Assembly (NCBI RefSeq): GCF_040536835.1
Contig: NZ_CP159578.1
Coordinates: forward strand, 3,720,001-3,784,000
Direction of reading: 5' to 3'
Source of the DNA: Salinicola endophyticus
Lineage (GTDB): Bacteria; Pseudomonadota; Gammaproteobacteria; Pseudomonadales; Halomonadaceae
Length of the DNA stretch: 64,000 bases
The notes below the pieces were generated by a model. The model was not told the DNA's origin, ran no database searches, and saw only the letters and a program-made list of their open reading frames with translations. Positions within the stretch are counted from its first letter, which is position 1, and each line of letters begins with the position of its first letter. A program made the translations under genes and the position numbers. Positions 15,518 to 27,918 of the stretch are shown here, one piece after another.

Positions 15518-16714
15518 ATGTCGACATCGCCCAACCGCGCACCGCTCCCTGCCTGGCTGTGGCTCGTGGCCTTCGGCCTCGCCGCGATCAATCTGCGCGC
15601 GCCGATCGTGGTGGTGGGGCCGGTGCTCGAACCGATCATGTCGACACTCGCCATCGGTGCCGGCACCGCCAGTCTCTTCACCACCGGGATGATTCTCTGC
15701 TTCGGGCTGCTGTCACCGCTGGCACCGGGTTTCGCCGGGCGCGTGGGGCTCGACCGCGCGATCGCCTGGGCGCTCAGCCTGATCGCCCTGGGTGGGCTGC
15801 TGCGTGGGATGGAGAGCGTGACGCTGATGCTGGTGGGCACGCTGTGCGCGGGGCTGGGTATCGCCTTCGGCAATGTGTTCATGCCGAGCCTGGTCAAACG
15901 CGATCGCGGTGATCGCCTGGGCCGTACCATGGGGCTCTATACGGTGATGATGGGCGTGGGCGCGACGATCAGCGCCGGCAGCGCGGTCCCGCTGATGCGC
16001 GCCTCGGGCAGCTGGTCGACCCCGATCTGGCTGTGGGCCGGTTTCGGCGGGCTCTCGGCGCTGTTGTGGTGGCGCCTGGCACTGCGTCTGCCCGCGGGCG
16101 ACGGCACCGCGGCCAAACGCCCGCCGATGTCGCGTCTGTTCCGCAGCCCGGTGGCGTGGACGCTGACGCTGTTCATGGGCGCCCAGTCGCTCGGCTTCTA
16201 TACCCTGCAGACCTGGGTGCCGGCGGTGGCGATCCAGGCCGGCGTGCCCGAGGCCACCGCCGGGCTGATGCTGTCGATGATCAATCTCACCAGCATCCCC
16301 GCCAGCTACTTCATTGCCCGCCTCGCCTCGCGCCTGACCCACCACAGTCTGCTGGTGCTCGGCCTGTGTGCGCTGATCGCTGCCGCCCTGCTGGGGCTGA
16401 TGCTGGCCCCCACCGCAGCGCCGATCGGCTGGGCACTGCTGCTCGGCGCCGGCCAGGGCGGCTGCTTCAGTTTCGCGTTGACCATGATCGTGCTGCGCAC
16501 GCGCCAGCCGCAGCACGCCGCCATGCTCTCCGGCATGTCGCAGAGTCTGGGCTATCTGCTGGCGGCCTGCGGCCCGCTGCTGTTCGGCGCCCTGCACGGT
16601 TTGAGCGGCGACTGGCAGCTCTCGCTGGGGTTCCTGCTGCTGCTGCTGGCCGGTCAGAGCGTGGCCGGGGTGCTGCTGGGGCGGCCGCGGATGGTCAGGC
16701 TCGGTGACGATTAG
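15518..16714 (+). CDS. MFS transporter of the CynX/NimT type
   Basis: A 398-residue protein with about 12 transmembrane segments. The start region LWLVAFGLAAINLRAPIVVVGP is the hallmark of the CynX/NimT (cyanate/nitroimidazole-type) branch of the major facilitator superfamily. The frame is open much further upstream, but that part is antisense to the hybrid kinase; the ATG at 15518 gives the family N-terminus. Substrate unknown: members move cyanate, 2-nitroimidazole or other small organic compounds. It is followed 162 bases later by nfeD and probably is its own transcription unit. Confidence 0.85.
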   Translation: MSTSPNRAPLPAWLWLVAFGLAAINLRAPIVVVGPVLEPIMSTLAIGAGTASLFTTGMILCFGLLSPLAPGFAGRVGLDRAIAWALSLIALGGLLRGMESVTLMLVGTLCAGLGIAFGNVFMPSLVKRDRGDRLGRTMGLYTVMMGVGATISAGSAVPLMRASGSWSTPIWLWAGFGGLSALLWWRLALRLPAGDGTAAKRPPMSRLFRSPVAWTLTLFMGAQSLGFYTLQTWVPAVAIQAGVPEATAGLMLSMINLTSIPASYFIARLASRLTHHSLLVLGLCALIAAALLGLMLAPTAAPIGWALLLGAGQGGCFSFALTMIVLRTRQPQHAAMLSGMSQSLGYLLAACGPLLFGALHGLSGDWQLSLGFLLLLLAGQSVAGVLLGRPRMVRLGDD

Positions 16715-16876
16715 CGCCTGTCTGAAAAGTACTGCACGCCAACGGCGGCTATGGGCGAAGTCTTACACGATGTGACGGCGATCACTGATAGGCATCCATC
16801 GCCGCTTTGGCCAAACTAGCGGCTTGCCTGCGGCCGCGCCGGTACTCCTTTTCACGATCCGATCGGTGGAGACGCA

Positions 16877-17341
16877 ATGGACTGGAACATGGCTTATGTC
16901 TGGCTGGTGGCAGCCCTGCTGCTGGGGCTGGCCGAACTGCTCTCCGGCGCACTGGTACTGCTGGCGCTGGCGGTGGCAACGCTGGTCGCGGTGCTGCTGG
17001 CCGCGCTCGGCGCCTCGCTCACCTGGCAACTCTTGGGGCTGGGTCTGGCCGCCGGGGTGATGCTGCCGCTGGTGATCAAGGTGATCCGCCCCCGCTTCTC
17101 GCCCCGCGGTGTCGCCTATGGCACCACCGGCACCGGCACCGAACGCGGCCAGCGCTACCGCACGCTGAAGCGCGATTTCGATGGCGCCAGCGGCATCGAG
17201 ATCAACGGCGACTTCTATCGGCTGCGCGTCGCCGACAGCGATACGACCGAGCTGCCCGCCAACAGCGAGGTCATCTTCCAGCGTTTCGAGGGCACCCTTG
17301 CCATCGTCACGCTCCCCCATCATACGGAGTCATCATCATGA
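16877..17341 (+). CDS. NfeD-family membrane protein
   Basis: A 154-residue protein with three or four hydrophobic helices in the first 80 residues followed by a small OB-fold domain (about 95-148), the short NfeD1b arrangement. NfeD proteins act with SPFH (stomatin-like) proteins in membrane microdomains; here the SPFH gene follows with ATGA overlap, the standard partnership. The ribosome site GGTGGAG lies at the right distance from the ATG. In E. coli the corresponding pair is YbbK/QmcA with YbbL-type neighbours. Exact role unknown. Confidence 0.85.
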   Translation: MDWNMAYVWLVAALLLGLAELLSGALVLLALAVATLVAVLLAALGASLTWQLLGLGLAAGVMLPLVIKVIRPRFSPRGVAYGTTGTGTERGQRYRTLKRDFDGASGIEINGDFYRLRVADSDTTELPANSEVIFQRFEGTLAIVTLPHHTESSS

Positions 17342-18372
17342 ATTTCATCGGGCCCGGGCTGCTGATCAGCCTGATCATCGTCGCGCTGGGCGTGATCCTC
17401 ATCATCAAGGGGCTGGTCATCGTGCGCCAGTCGGAGGTGATGGTGGTCGAGCGTCTCGGCTCCTTCAACCGGCTGCTGGAGAGCGGGATCAACGTGATCA
17501 TCCCGTTCATCGAGCAGCCGCGGGCGATCAGCATGATCCGCTATCGCAAGCAGGGCGAGGAGTACTACCCGATCTCCACCGAGGAGGTGCGCATCGACCG
17601 CCGCGAGACGGTGATGGACTTCCCCGGCCAGCCGGTGGTGACCACCGACAACGTCACCGTCACCATCAACGGCGCGCTCTACTACCAGATCATCGACCCC
17701 AAGCGCGCGGTCTACGAGGTCGCCAACATGAGCCAGGCGGTCGAGGTGCTGGCCAAGACCACGCTGCGCTCGGTGGTGGGCAAGATGGAGCTGGACAAGC
17801 TGTTCGAATCCCGCGCCGAGGTCAACAACGCCATCCAGGCGGACATGGAGACGCCGGCCTCCAAGTGGGGGGTCAAGATCACCCGCGTCGAGGTCCAGGA
17901 CATCGCCATGCCCGAAGAGGTGGAGAGCGCCATGCGCCTGCAGATGGCCGCCGAGCGTAAACGCCGCGCCACGGTGACCGAAGCCGAGGGCGAGAAGTCC
18001 GCCGCCATCGCCATGGCCCAGGGCCAGCGCGAGTCGGCGATTCTCAACGCCGAGGGCGACAAGCAGTCGGCGATCCTGCGCGCCCAGGGCGAGCAGGAGT
18101 CGATCAAGCTGGTGCTCAACGCCATCGGCGAGAGCGACGAGAACAAGCGCACCGTGGTGGGCTACCTGCTCGGCCAGAGCTACATCAAGGCGCTGCCGAA
18201 CATGGCCAAGGCGGGCGAGCGGGTCTTCGTGCCCTACGAGTCCTCTGCCCTGCTGGGCTCGATGGGCATGTTCCGCGAGATGGCCGGCTCACCGGAAGAT
18301 ACGGTCGCCAAGCATCTGCGTGACAACGACCTGCAGCGCGGCATGGTCGGCGGCGCCGCCAGCCAGAGCTGA
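17338..18372 (+). CDS. SPFH/Band 7 (stomatin-like, QmcA-type) membrane protein
   Basis: A 344-residue protein: one N-terminal membrane helix (about 5-27), the SPFH domain (VVERLGSFNRLLESGIN, then VTTDNVTVTINGALYYQI), an Ala/Glu-rich coiled coil (about 195-260, with EAEGEKSAAIAMAQGQRESA) and the oligomerisation tail. These features match the stomatin/QmcA family rather than HflK/HflC. It forms large membrane assemblies with NfeD, encoded just upstream with a 4-bp overlap. It is convergent with astB, with a GC hairpin between them. Confidence 0.88.
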   Translation: MNFIGPGLLISLIIVALGVILIIKGLVIVRQSEVMVVERLGSFNRLLESGINVIIPFIEQPRAISMIRYRKQGEEYYPISTEEVRIDRRETVMDFPGQPVVTTDNVTVTINGALYYQIIDPKRAVYEVANMSQAVEVLAKTTLRSVVGKMELDKLFESRAEVNNAIQADMETPASKWGVKITRVEVQDIAMPEEVESAMRLQMAAERKRRATVTEAEGEKSAAIAMAQGQRESAILNAEGDKQSAILRAQGEQESIKLVLNAIGESDENKRTVVGYLLGQSYIKALPNMAKAGERVFVPYESSALLGSMGMFREMAGSPEDTVAKHLRDNDLQRGMVGGAASQS

Positions 18373-18381
18373 GCGCCGGGT

Positions 18382-18399
18382 GGCCCGGACGCCCGGGCC
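18382..18399. terminator. GC hairpin between convergent genes
   Basis: GGCCCGG (18382-18388) pairs with CCGGGCC (18393-18399) across a four-base loop. It lies between the SPFH stop and the astB stop. No U-run follows on either strand, so it may be a weak bidirectional or Rho-assisted terminator. Confidence 0.4.
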
Positions 18400-18416
18400 G
18401 CCTGAATCGGTCCCTC

Positions 18417-19769
18417 TCAGCCGAGCTGGAACGGATAGACGTTGCCGATACCCAGCAGGCGGGTGAGTTCGTCCAGCGCTGCCAATGTCTCCTCGGCGAG
18501 CTGCGGGTCGGCCAGATCGTCGGGCGTCAGCCGGTCACGGTAGTGACGCTCGACCCACGCCACCAGCTCGGCGTGCAGCCCCTCATCGAGCAGCACGCGC
18601 CCGCCCAGGGCGCCGCGCTCCTGCGCCGAGAGCGCTACGCGCAGGCGCAGGCAGGCCGGCCCGCCCCCGTTGCGCATGCTCTGCTTGACGTCCTTGACCA
18701 GGATCTCGCCGATCGGGTTGTGCCCGGCCAGCAGCAGATCCTGGATCGCCCGCCACACCGTCTCGTTCTCCTGGCACTCGCCCGGCACCACCAGCGTCAT
18801 GTCGCCGCCGGGATTGGTGAGCAGCTGCGAGTTGAACAGATAGGTCGAGACCGCCTCCTCCAGGCTGATCGCCTCGCTGGGGACGCGCACCGGGATCAGT
18901 GGCGTGGCCATTCGGCTGCGCAGCGCCTCCAGGGTCTGCTCCTCGTCGAGGAACGCCATCTCGTGGTAGAGCAGTACCGGGCCGTTGCCCACCGCGATCA
19001 CGTCGTTGTGGAACACCCCGGCATCGATCGCCTCGGGGTGCTGCTGGGCGAACACCGTCTGCGCATCAGCCAGGCCGTGCTGACGCGCCACCGCCTGGCT
19101 GGCCTCCAGCGTCTGGCGGGCGGGGTAACGCTGCGGGCCGCGCTCGCCGCCGAACGCCTGACGCCCGTAGACGTAGAGATGCACGCCGGGCTCGCCGTGG
19201 TCGCCGCAGAGCCGGGTGTGGTTGGCTGCGCCCTCGTCGGAGAACGCCGGGGTCGCCGGCAGCGCCGAATGATGGGCGAAGTGCGCCGGATCGCGGAAGA
19301 TCGCCGCCAGCACGCGGGCAGTGGTCTCCGGCTCCAGATAGCGGTGAAAGCTCGACTGCAGGTTGGCCGGGGTGAAGTGCACGCGGCCATCCGCGGCGTC
19401 GATACTCGGCGTCACCGTGGCGGCATTGGCGGTCCACATGCTCGACGCCGAACACACCGCGCGCAGCAGCTGCGGCGCCTCGCGGGCGGCCCGGGTCAGC
19501 ACCTCGGCATTGCTGCCGGTAAAGCCCAGCGCGCGCAGCGCGCCGAGATCGGGGCGCTGCTGCGGCGGCAGCACGCCCTGGGCGTAGCCGGCATCCATCA
19601 GCGCCTTCATCTTGGCCAGCCCCTGCAGCGCCGCCTCGCGCGGATTGGAGGCGAGCCCGCCGTGGCGCATCGACGCCACGTTGCCGTGGGCCAGGCCGGC
19701 GTAGTTGTGGGTCGGCCCGACCAGACCGTCGAAATTGACCTCGCGCACATCACTCATCGCGTCGCTCAT
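18417..19769 (-). CDS. astB: N-succinylarginine dihydrolase
   Basis: A 450-residue enzyme of the guanidino-group-modifying superfamily. It hydrolyses N2-succinylarginine to N2-succinylornithine, CO2 and two ammonia, the second step of the arginine succinyltransferase pathway. Recognisable blocks are [20 protein letters not shown] at the start, [17 protein letters not shown] in the middle, and [15 protein letters not shown] near the end with the family's catalytic Cys. Full length for the family (about 445). It overlaps astD by ATGA and is the last gene of the leftward operon. Confidence 0.96.
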   Translation of the reverse strand: MSDAMSDVREVNFDGLVGPTHNYAGLAHGNVASMRHGGLASNPREAALQGLAKMKALMDAGYAQGVLPPQQRPDLGALRALGFTGSNAEVLTRAAREAPQLLRAVCSASSMWTANAATVTPSIDAADGRVHFTPANLQSSFHRYLEPETTARVLAAIFRDPAHFAHHSALPATPAFSDEGAANHTRLCGDHGEPGVHLYVYGRQAFGGERGPQRYPARQTLEASQAVARQHGLADAQTVFAQQHPEAIDAGVFHNDVIAVGNGPVLLYHEMAFLDEEQTLEALRSRMATPLIPVRVPSEAISLEEAVSTYLFNSQLLTNPGGDMTLVVPGECQENETVWRAIQDLLLAGHNPIGEILVKDVKQSMRNGGGPACLRLRVALSAQERGALGGRVLLDEGLHAELVAWVERHYRDRLTPDDLADPQLAEETLAALDELTRLLGIGNVYPFQLG

Positions 19770-21235
19770 AAACTCACCCCGGGCGGCAGTTCGCCGGGCA
19801 GCGTCAGGGTATCGGACTCCATCGAAGCGACGGGATAGGCACAGTAGTCGGCGGCGTAGTAGGCGCTGGGGCGGTGGTTGCCGCTATCGCCGATACCGCC
19901 GAAGGGCGCGTCGCCGGAGGCGCCGGTGGTCTGGCGGTTCCAGTTGACGATGCCGGCACGAATGCGCAGCAGGAAGTCGTCCCACTCCGGCTGGTCGCCG
20001 CCGATCAGACCCGCGGAGAGGCCGTAGCGGGTGTCGTTGGCCAGTTCGATGGCATGGTCCCAGTCACGATAGCGGTAGACCTTGAGCAGCGGGCCGAAGT
20101 GCTCCTCGTCGGGCACCGCGCAGCCGGTGACATCCACCAGCCCCGGCGAGAGCAGGCTGGTACCCGCCTCGAGCGAGGCCATGCGCACGATCACCCGGCC
20201 GCCGCGTGCTTCGAGATCGGCCTGGGCCGCGAGCAGCCCCTCGGCCGCCGCCGGGCTGACGAGCCCTGCGTAGAACGGCGCCGGCTCGCTGAATGGTGGC
20301 GCCACGCGAAGTTTCTGCATCGCCTCGGCCAGCCGCGCGATCAGCTGATCGCCGCTCTCGCCCTCGGGCACGATCAGGCGACGGGCGCAGGTGCAGCGCT
20401 GGCCGCCGGAGAGAAACGCCGACTGCAGAATGGTCAGCACCACCGCGTCGGGGTCGCGCACGTCGCGCACCACCAGCGGGTTGTTGCCGCCCAGTTCGAG
20501 CGCCAGGATCTTGCCGATCTGGCCGCCGAACTGGCGGTGCAGCAGGCCGCCGATCTTGGCGCTGCCGGTGAACAGCAGGCCGTCGATATCGCTGTGGCCA
20601 GCCAGCGCCTGCCCCACCTCGGCCGCCCCCTGGACGAGATTGATCACGCCGGCGGGCAGACCCGCCGCGACCCAGCACTGCAGGGTCAGATCGGCGGTCA
20701 TCGGGGTCTGCTCGCTGGGCTTGAACACCACACAGTTGCCCGCCAGCAGTGCCGGCACCATATGCCCGTTGGGCAGATGGCCGGGGAAGTTGTAGGGGCC
20801 GAACACCGCCAGCACGCCGTGGGGGCGATGCCGCAGCACCGCGCGGGTGCCGTTGGCGTCGCGGGCGCGCTCGCCGGTGCGCTCGTGGTAGGCGTTCAAC
20901 GAGATGGCGATCTTGCCGATCATCGCGCCGACCTCGGTGCGCGCCTCCCACAGCGGCTTGCCGGTCTCGCGGGCGATGCTCTCGGCCAACGGCTCGCGGT
21001 TGGCCTCTAGCTGGTCGCGAAAGCGTTCGACCACCGCCTGGCGCTCGACCAGCGGGCGCCGGGCCCAGCCGGCAAAGGCGCGCCGCGCAGCACTCACCGC
21101 CGCGCCGACCTGCTCCGCGGAGGCGGCATTGGCTTGCCATAGACGCGTGCCGGCGACCGGGTCGTGCTTGGTGAAGGCAGCCGCAGCACCCGCTTGCCAC
21201 TGGCCGTCGATCAGCAGTTGTTGTGTGGCGTCCAT
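19766..21235 (-). CDS. astD: Succinylglutamic semialdehyde dehydrogenase
   Basis: A 489-residue NAD-dependent aldehyde dehydrogenase. It oxidises N-succinylglutamic semialdehyde to N-succinylglutamate, step four of the AST pathway. It shows [15 protein letters not shown] (cofactor region), FTGSAKIGG, the catalytic Glu in [13 protein letters not shown] and the catalytic Cys in [10 protein letters not shown]. The family assignment to AstD rather than a generic ALDH rests on these motifs and on its place between aruG and astB. It is 90 bases downstream of aruG and overlaps astB by 4 bp. Confidence 0.95.
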   Translation of the reverse strand: MDATQQLLIDGQWQAGAAAAFTKHDPVAGTRLWQANAASAEQVGAAVSAARRAFAGWARRPLVERQAVVERFRDQLEANREPLAESIARETGKPLWEARTEVGAMIGKIAISLNAYHERTGERARDANGTRAVLRHRPHGVLAVFGPYNFPGHLPNGHMVPALLAGNCVVFKPSEQTPMTADLTLQCWVAAGLPAGVINLVQGAAEVGQALAGHSDIDGLLFTGSAKIGGLLHRQFGGQIGKILALELGGNNPLVVRDVRDPDAVVLTILQSAFLSGGQRCTCARRLIVPEGESGDQLIARLAEAMQKLRVAPPFSEPAPFYAGLVSPAAAEGLLAAQADLEARGGRVIVRMASLEAGTSLLSPGLVDVTGCAVPDEEHFGPLLKVYRYRDWDHAIELANDTRYGLSAGLIGGDQPEWDDFLLRIRAGIVNWNRQTTGASGDAPFGGIGDSGNHRPSAYYAADYCAYPVASMESDTLTLPGELPPGVSL

Positions 21236-21325
21236 GGTTCCCTCCGGTTGGATTCTGAAAAGTCGGCTCGGCCCGCTGCGGCGCGCCCGCCGGATGCGGC
21301 CAGCGCGCCGTCGCTCTGGTTCCGC

Positions 21326-22344
21326 TCAGGTCTGAAGCAGGCGCAGGGCGTCGCCGCTGGTCACGTCGAGGCGCTGCGCTTCTGCCTCGCTCAGGTGGAC
21401 CACGCCGTCGGCGTCGGGGCCGCGGCCGATGAAGCTGCAGCGGAAGTCCGCCATGCCGGTGGTCGCCGCCAGCCAGCTGGGACGCTCGGCGTAGTCGAGC
21501 TCGCCGCCACTGACCTCGACCAGCGCCCGCTGCGAGTGGCGAATGGCCCCGACGTCATCGATATAGGCCTCCACCGTGGGGCCGCCATCGAAGATGTCGA
21601 TATAGCCTTCCCAGCGCAGCCCCTCTTTCTTGAGCATCTCCAGCGCCGGGCGGGTCTGCTCGTGAACCTGGCCGATGCACGCCCGCGCCGCCTCGGGCAG
21701 AAACGGCGTGTAGATCGGGTACTTGGGCATCAGTTCGCCGATGAAGCTCTTCTGGCCCAGCCCGGTGAGCTGGTCCGCCTGCTTGAACTCCATGGGGAAG
21801 AAGTGGCTGCCCAGACACTGCCAGAACGGGCTGATGCCATCGGCATCGATCACCCCGCGCATCTCGGCGAGCACCTTGTCGGGGAAGCCGTCGCGGAACT
21901 CCGCCATGAACAGCCAGCGCGCCTTGGACAGCAGCGTGCCGTTGCGGTCGCGGCGATAGGCCGGGCGCAGGAACAGCGAGGCGACCTCGGCATCGCCGGT
22001 GTGGTCGGAACTCAGAAACAGCGTATCGATGGTGCGGTGCAGATCGAGCTGAACCGAGGAGTGGGCGAGCTTGCCCACCCGGTAGTGATAGAAGGGCGTC
22101 TCGCGCCCGACTTCCGCCTCGATGGCGCAGCAGCCGGCCAGCTCGCCGCTCTGCTCGTCTTCGAGCACGAAGAAGTAGAGCCGCTCACATGCGGGTACAC
22201 GGCCCTCGAAGGCCGCCACCGCCTTGTCGATCTTGGCGACGAGGAAGTCGTGGTCGTTGGGCAGCGAGGTGAAGCCCACCCCGGTCTCCTGGGCCAGCGA
22301 CTTGAGTTCGTGGATATCGTGATGGCTGATGGGTCTCAGACGCA

Positions 22345-22345
<1 letters not shown>
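21326..22345 (-). CDS. aruG: Arginine N-succinyltransferase, beta-type subunit
   Basis: A 339-residue AstA-family acyltransferase. It begins MRLRPISHHDIHELKSLA and contains VGKLAHSSVQL, SLFLRPAYRRDRNGTLLSK, MAEFRDGFPDKVLAEMRG and FIGELMPKYPIYTPFL, all standard AstA blocks. It transfers succinyl from succinyl-CoA to the alpha-amino group of arginine, the first step of the pathway. As in Pseudomonas, two paralogous genes (aruF, aruG) stand side by side; this one is closer to single-subunit AstA. Its ATG overlaps the aruF stop as TAATG. Confidence 0.94.
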
Positions 22346-25050
<2,705 letters not shown>

Positions 25051-25845
25051 ATGCAGATCGATCTCAGTGCCAAGCACGCCATCGTCACCGGCTCCACCGC
25101 CGGCATCGGCTTGGCCATCGCCAAGGGGCTGGCCCAGGCCGGCGACAGTGTCACCGTGACCGGACGCACCCAGGAACGCGTCGACCAGGCGATCGCCACC
25201 CTCACCCGCGAGGTGCCCGGCGCCAGCATCGACGGCGTGGCCGCCGACCTGGGCAGCGCCGAAGGCTGCCAGACGCTGATCGCGGCGCGCCCCGAGTGCG
25301 ACATCCTGATCAACAACGTCGGTATCTTCGGGCCCAAGGACTTTTTCGAGATCGAGGACGCCGAGTGGCAGCAGTTCTTCGACGTCAACGTGATGAGCGC
25401 GGTGCGCCTGTCGCGCCACTATGCCCAGGGCATGAAGCAGCGCGACTGGGGTCGCATCCAGTTCCTCTCCAGCGAGTCGGCGCTCAATATTCCCGCCGAG
25501 ATGGTCCACTACGGCATGACCAAGAGCGCGGTGCAGTCGATCTCGCGTGGGTTGGCCAAGGTGCTGGCAGGCACCCGGGTCACCGTCAACGCGGTGCTGC
25601 CGGGGCCGACCAAGTCGGAGGGCGTGGGCAAGATGATCGCCAAGATGGCCGCCGAGCAGGGCGTGAGCGAGGCCGAGGCGGAAGCCAACTTCGTCAAGGA
25701 CAACCGCCCCTCCTCGATCATCCAGCGGGTGGCCGAGGTCGAGGAGGTCGCCAACCTGAGCGTCTATCTGGCCTCCGAGCAGGCCAGCGCCACCACCGGC
25801 GCGGCGATGCGGGTCGAGGGCGGTATCGTCGATACCATGGCCTGA
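25051..25845 (+). CDS. SDR-family oxidoreductase
   Basis: A 264-residue classical short-chain dehydrogenase. Cofactor motif TGSTAGIGLAIAKGLA at 13-28, NNVG in place of NNAG near residue 88, the catalytic Ser in FLSSES, and YGMTK providing the Tyr-Lys pair. The sequence after the Tyr and the insertion GKMIAKMAAEQGVSEAEAEANF resemble the 3-oxoacyl-ACP-reductase-like SDRs of unknown substrate. AAGGAGG precedes the ATG at ideal distance. It stands alone, divergent from astC and convergent with a FabF-like gene. Substrate not predictable. Confidence 0.88.
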   Translation: MQIDLSAKHAIVTGSTAGIGLAIAKGLAQAGDSVTVTGRTQERVDQAIATLTREVPGASIDGVAADLGSAEGCQTLIAARPECDILINNVGIFGPKDFFEIEDAEWQQFFDVNVMSAVRLSRHYAQGMKQRDWGRIQFLSSESALNIPAEMVHYGMTKSAVQSISRGLAKVLAGTRVTVNAVLPGPTKSEGVGKMIAKMAAEQGVSEAEAEANFVKDNRPSSIIQRVAEVEEVANLSVYLASEQASATTGAAMRVEGGIVDTMA

Positions 25846-25883
25846 CGCTCAGGCTTGGCGTCTTGAGCTGAGCACCTCAAACG

Positions 25884-25916
25884 ACGCGTGCCAGCGGTAT
25901 CACCGCTGGCACGCGT
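25884..25916. terminator. Strong bidirectional hairpin between the SDR gene and the fabF-like gene
   Basis: ACGCGTGCCAGCGGT (25884-25898) and its perfect complement (25902-25916) form a 15-bp stem with a three-base loop between two convergent genes. No U-run follows on the plus strand, but the stem strength and position fit a shared terminator. Confidence 0.65.
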
Positions 25917-25958
25917 CTTGCGTCGAGCCCGCTGAAACGCTGGCGAGCGCAGCCCGTT

Positions 25959-27221
25959 TCAGCCAGCGAAGCGCTTGAAGATCACGCTCGCATTCACGCC
26001 ACCGAAGCCGAAGGCGTTGCAGATCGCGTGCTCCATCGCCATCGGGCGCGACTCGCCGTGGACCACGTCCATCTCCGCTGCCAGCGGGTCGGGGTCGAGA
26101 TAGTTGCGCGTCACCGGCGCGATCTGGTCGCGCAGCGCCAGCAGGGTGAAGATCGCCTCGACGCCGCCGGCGGCGCCGAGCAGGTGGCCGGTGGCGGCCT
26201 TGGTCGCGCTGATCGCCGGACGATGCTCGCCGAAGACGCGCTTGACCGCCGCCAGCTCGCCGCGATCGCCCACGGGCGTCGAGGTCGCGTGCGCGTTGAG
26301 GTGGGCGATGTCGCTGGGGGCCAGGCCGGCCTGACGCAGCGCGATCTGCATCGCCCGGGCGGCGCCCTCGCCATCCTCCGGCCCGGCGGTCAGGTGGTAG
26401 GCGTCCGAGGTGGTGCCGTAGCCGACCAGCTCGGCGATCGGCGTGGCGCCACGGGCCTGGGCGTGCTCCAGAGTCTCGATCACGATCACCCCGGCACCCT
26501 CGCCCATGACGAAGCCGTCACGGCCTTGATCGAACGGCCGCGAGGCCGCTTCGGGGGTATCGTTGTAATGACTGGAGAGCGCCTTGGCCGCGGCGAAGCC
26601 GCCCAGGCTGACGCGGTCGATACACGCTTCACTGCCGCCGCACACGGCGATCTCCGCCTCGCCGGCGTGGATCATGCGCGCGGCGTCGCCGATCGCCTGC
26701 AGGCCGGCGGCGCAGGCGGTCACCGGCGCGGCCAGCGGGCCCTTGAAGCCATGGCGAATCGAGATGTGGCCGCACGCCAGGTTGGCCAAAAACGACGGGA
26801 TGGTGAACGGCGACAGCCGCCGCGGACCGCGGCTGTCGGTGGTGCGCACCGCATCGGCGATCGCCGGGAAGCCGCCGATTCCCGAGCCGATCAGAGTCGC
26901 GGTGCGGGTCTTCTCGTCCTCGCTCTGGGGGTACCAGTTGGCCTGTCTGAGCGCGTCGTCGGCGGCCACCACCGCCATCTGGATGAAGCGGTCCATCTTG
27001 CGCCGCTCCTTGGGGTCGATGGCACGATCGAGATCGAACCCGGCGCTGTCCTCTTCGATGGTCGGCACCGGCCCGCCGACGCCGACGGCGAGACCCTCGA
27101 CGGTCTCCGCGGGCAGGCGGCGCAGCCCGGAAGCGCCGGACAGCAGGCGCTGCCAGACGGTCTCCAGCTGGCAGCCCAGCGGCGAAAGAATGCCCATACC
27201 TGTCACTACGATACGTCGCAT
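25959..27221 (-). CDS. FabF-like beta-ketoacyl-ACP synthase
   Basis: A 420-residue KAS II-type condensing enzyme with the full Cys-His-His triad: C170 in VTACAAGLQ, H311 in NAHATSTPVGD and H346 in ATKAATGHLLGA. It would elongate acyl-ACP with malonyl-ACP. The frame is open further upstream, but the ATG at 27221 gives MRRIVVTGMG, the standard start. It is not beside acpP or other fab genes, only beside an HxlR regulator and an SDR enzyme, so it is probably a second FabF paralog with a specialised role. Confidence 0.88.
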   Translation of the reverse strand: MRRIVVTGMGILSPLGCQLETVWQRLLSGASGLRRLPAETVEGLAVGVGGPVPTIEEDSAGFDLDRAIDPKERRKMDRFIQMAVVAADDALRQANWYPQSEDEKTRTATLIGSGIGGFPAIADAVRTTDSRGPRRLSPFTIPSFLANLACGHISIRHGFKGPLAAPVTACAAGLQAIGDAARMIHAGEAEIAVCGGSEACIDRVSLGGFAAAKALSSHYNDTPEAASRPFDQGRDGFVMGEGAGVIVIETLEHAQARGATPIAELVGYGTTSDAYHLTAGPEDGEGAARAMQIALRQAGLAPSDIAHLNAHATSTPVGDRGELAAVKRVFGEHRPAISATKAATGHLLGAAGGVEAIFTLLALRDQIAPVTRNYLDPDPLAAEMDVVHGESRPMAMEHAICNAFGFGGVNASVIFKRFAG

Positions 27222-27258
27222 GACGTTGTCCTTACTGGTCGTTGATCGAATAGCACTA

Positions 27259-27864
27259 TTATTGCGGCCGCTGGCCGGTGATCTCGGCGGATGGGGTAAC
27301 GGCGGCCTCAGCGAGTGGATCTGCCACAGCGGTCTCCACCGTGGCGGTATCCTGCATGGAAGAGCTGAACAGGGCCTCCCCCTGGGCCCGTGCACGCTCG
27401 GCGCGCTGACGCATCGCCGGCGTGGCGTCGGGGCCGGCGACCATCGCCACGTCGCGCGGTACCAGCGGCATCCCCCGATGGCGGTCGTAGATGACCGGCA
27501 CGATCGGCTCGCCGCTGTCACGATGCACCAGTTCGATACCGCGGGCGTCGATCGGCAGGTGGTGCTCGCCCCAGGCGTAGAGTGTCAACAGCACCGGCGC
27601 CAGCCCGCGTCCCTTGTCGGTCAGGCGATACTCGAAGCGCGGCGGGCGGGTCTGATAGCGGCGCTTTTCGAGCAGGCCATTGTCGACCATGCGCTCGAGA
27701 CGCCGAGTGAGCATGTTGGAAGCAATGCCGAGACCACGCTGGAACTGATCGAAGCGCGTCGCCCCCTGGAAGGCGTCGCGCAGGATCAGCAGCGTCCAGC
27801 TATCCCCCACGCAGGCCAGCGCGCGGGCGATGGGGCAGAGGTCGGGCTCGTCGCTCACTTTCAT
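27259..27864 (-). CDS. HxlR-family transcriptional regulator
   Basis: A 201-residue protein with an HxlR winged helix at about 8-100: CPIARALACVGDSWTLLILRDAF, then FQRGLGIASNMLTRRLERMV and the wing YQTRPPRFEYRLTDKG. HxlR proteins are small dimeric regulators, often of redox or aldehyde-linked genes. The unusual part is a 100-residue C-terminal extension of low complexity, rich in Ala and Thr; typical members are about 110-150 residues. It starts at the ATG 27864 rather than 27891. It is 37 bases upstream of the fabF-like gene and may regulate it. Confidence 0.86.
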   Translation of the reverse strand: MKVSDEPDLCPIARALACVGDSWTLLILRDAFQGATRFDQFQRGLGIASNMLTRRLERMVDNGLLEKRRYQTRPPRFEYRLTDKGRGLAPVLLTLYAWGEHHLPIDARGIELVHRDSGEPIVPVIYDRHRGMPLVPRDVAMVAGPDATPAMRQRAERARAQGEALFSSSMQDTATVETAVADPLAEAAVTPSAEITGQRPQ

Positions 27865-27918
27865 AATGCAAGCGACTGTACCGGATTCCACCCGCCAGGG
27901 AAAGCCGGAGGTCGGGGC

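Noticed and set aside
19874..21010. Long plus-strand frame opposite astD
   Set aside because: Composition (Ala/Gly/Arg/Gln/His) is typical of antisense frames in GC-rich genes; astD has all catalytic motifs.
25884..25916. The 33-base hairpin as an attachment site or REP element
   Set aside because: Single copy in the window and placed exactly between two convergent stops; a terminator explains it.
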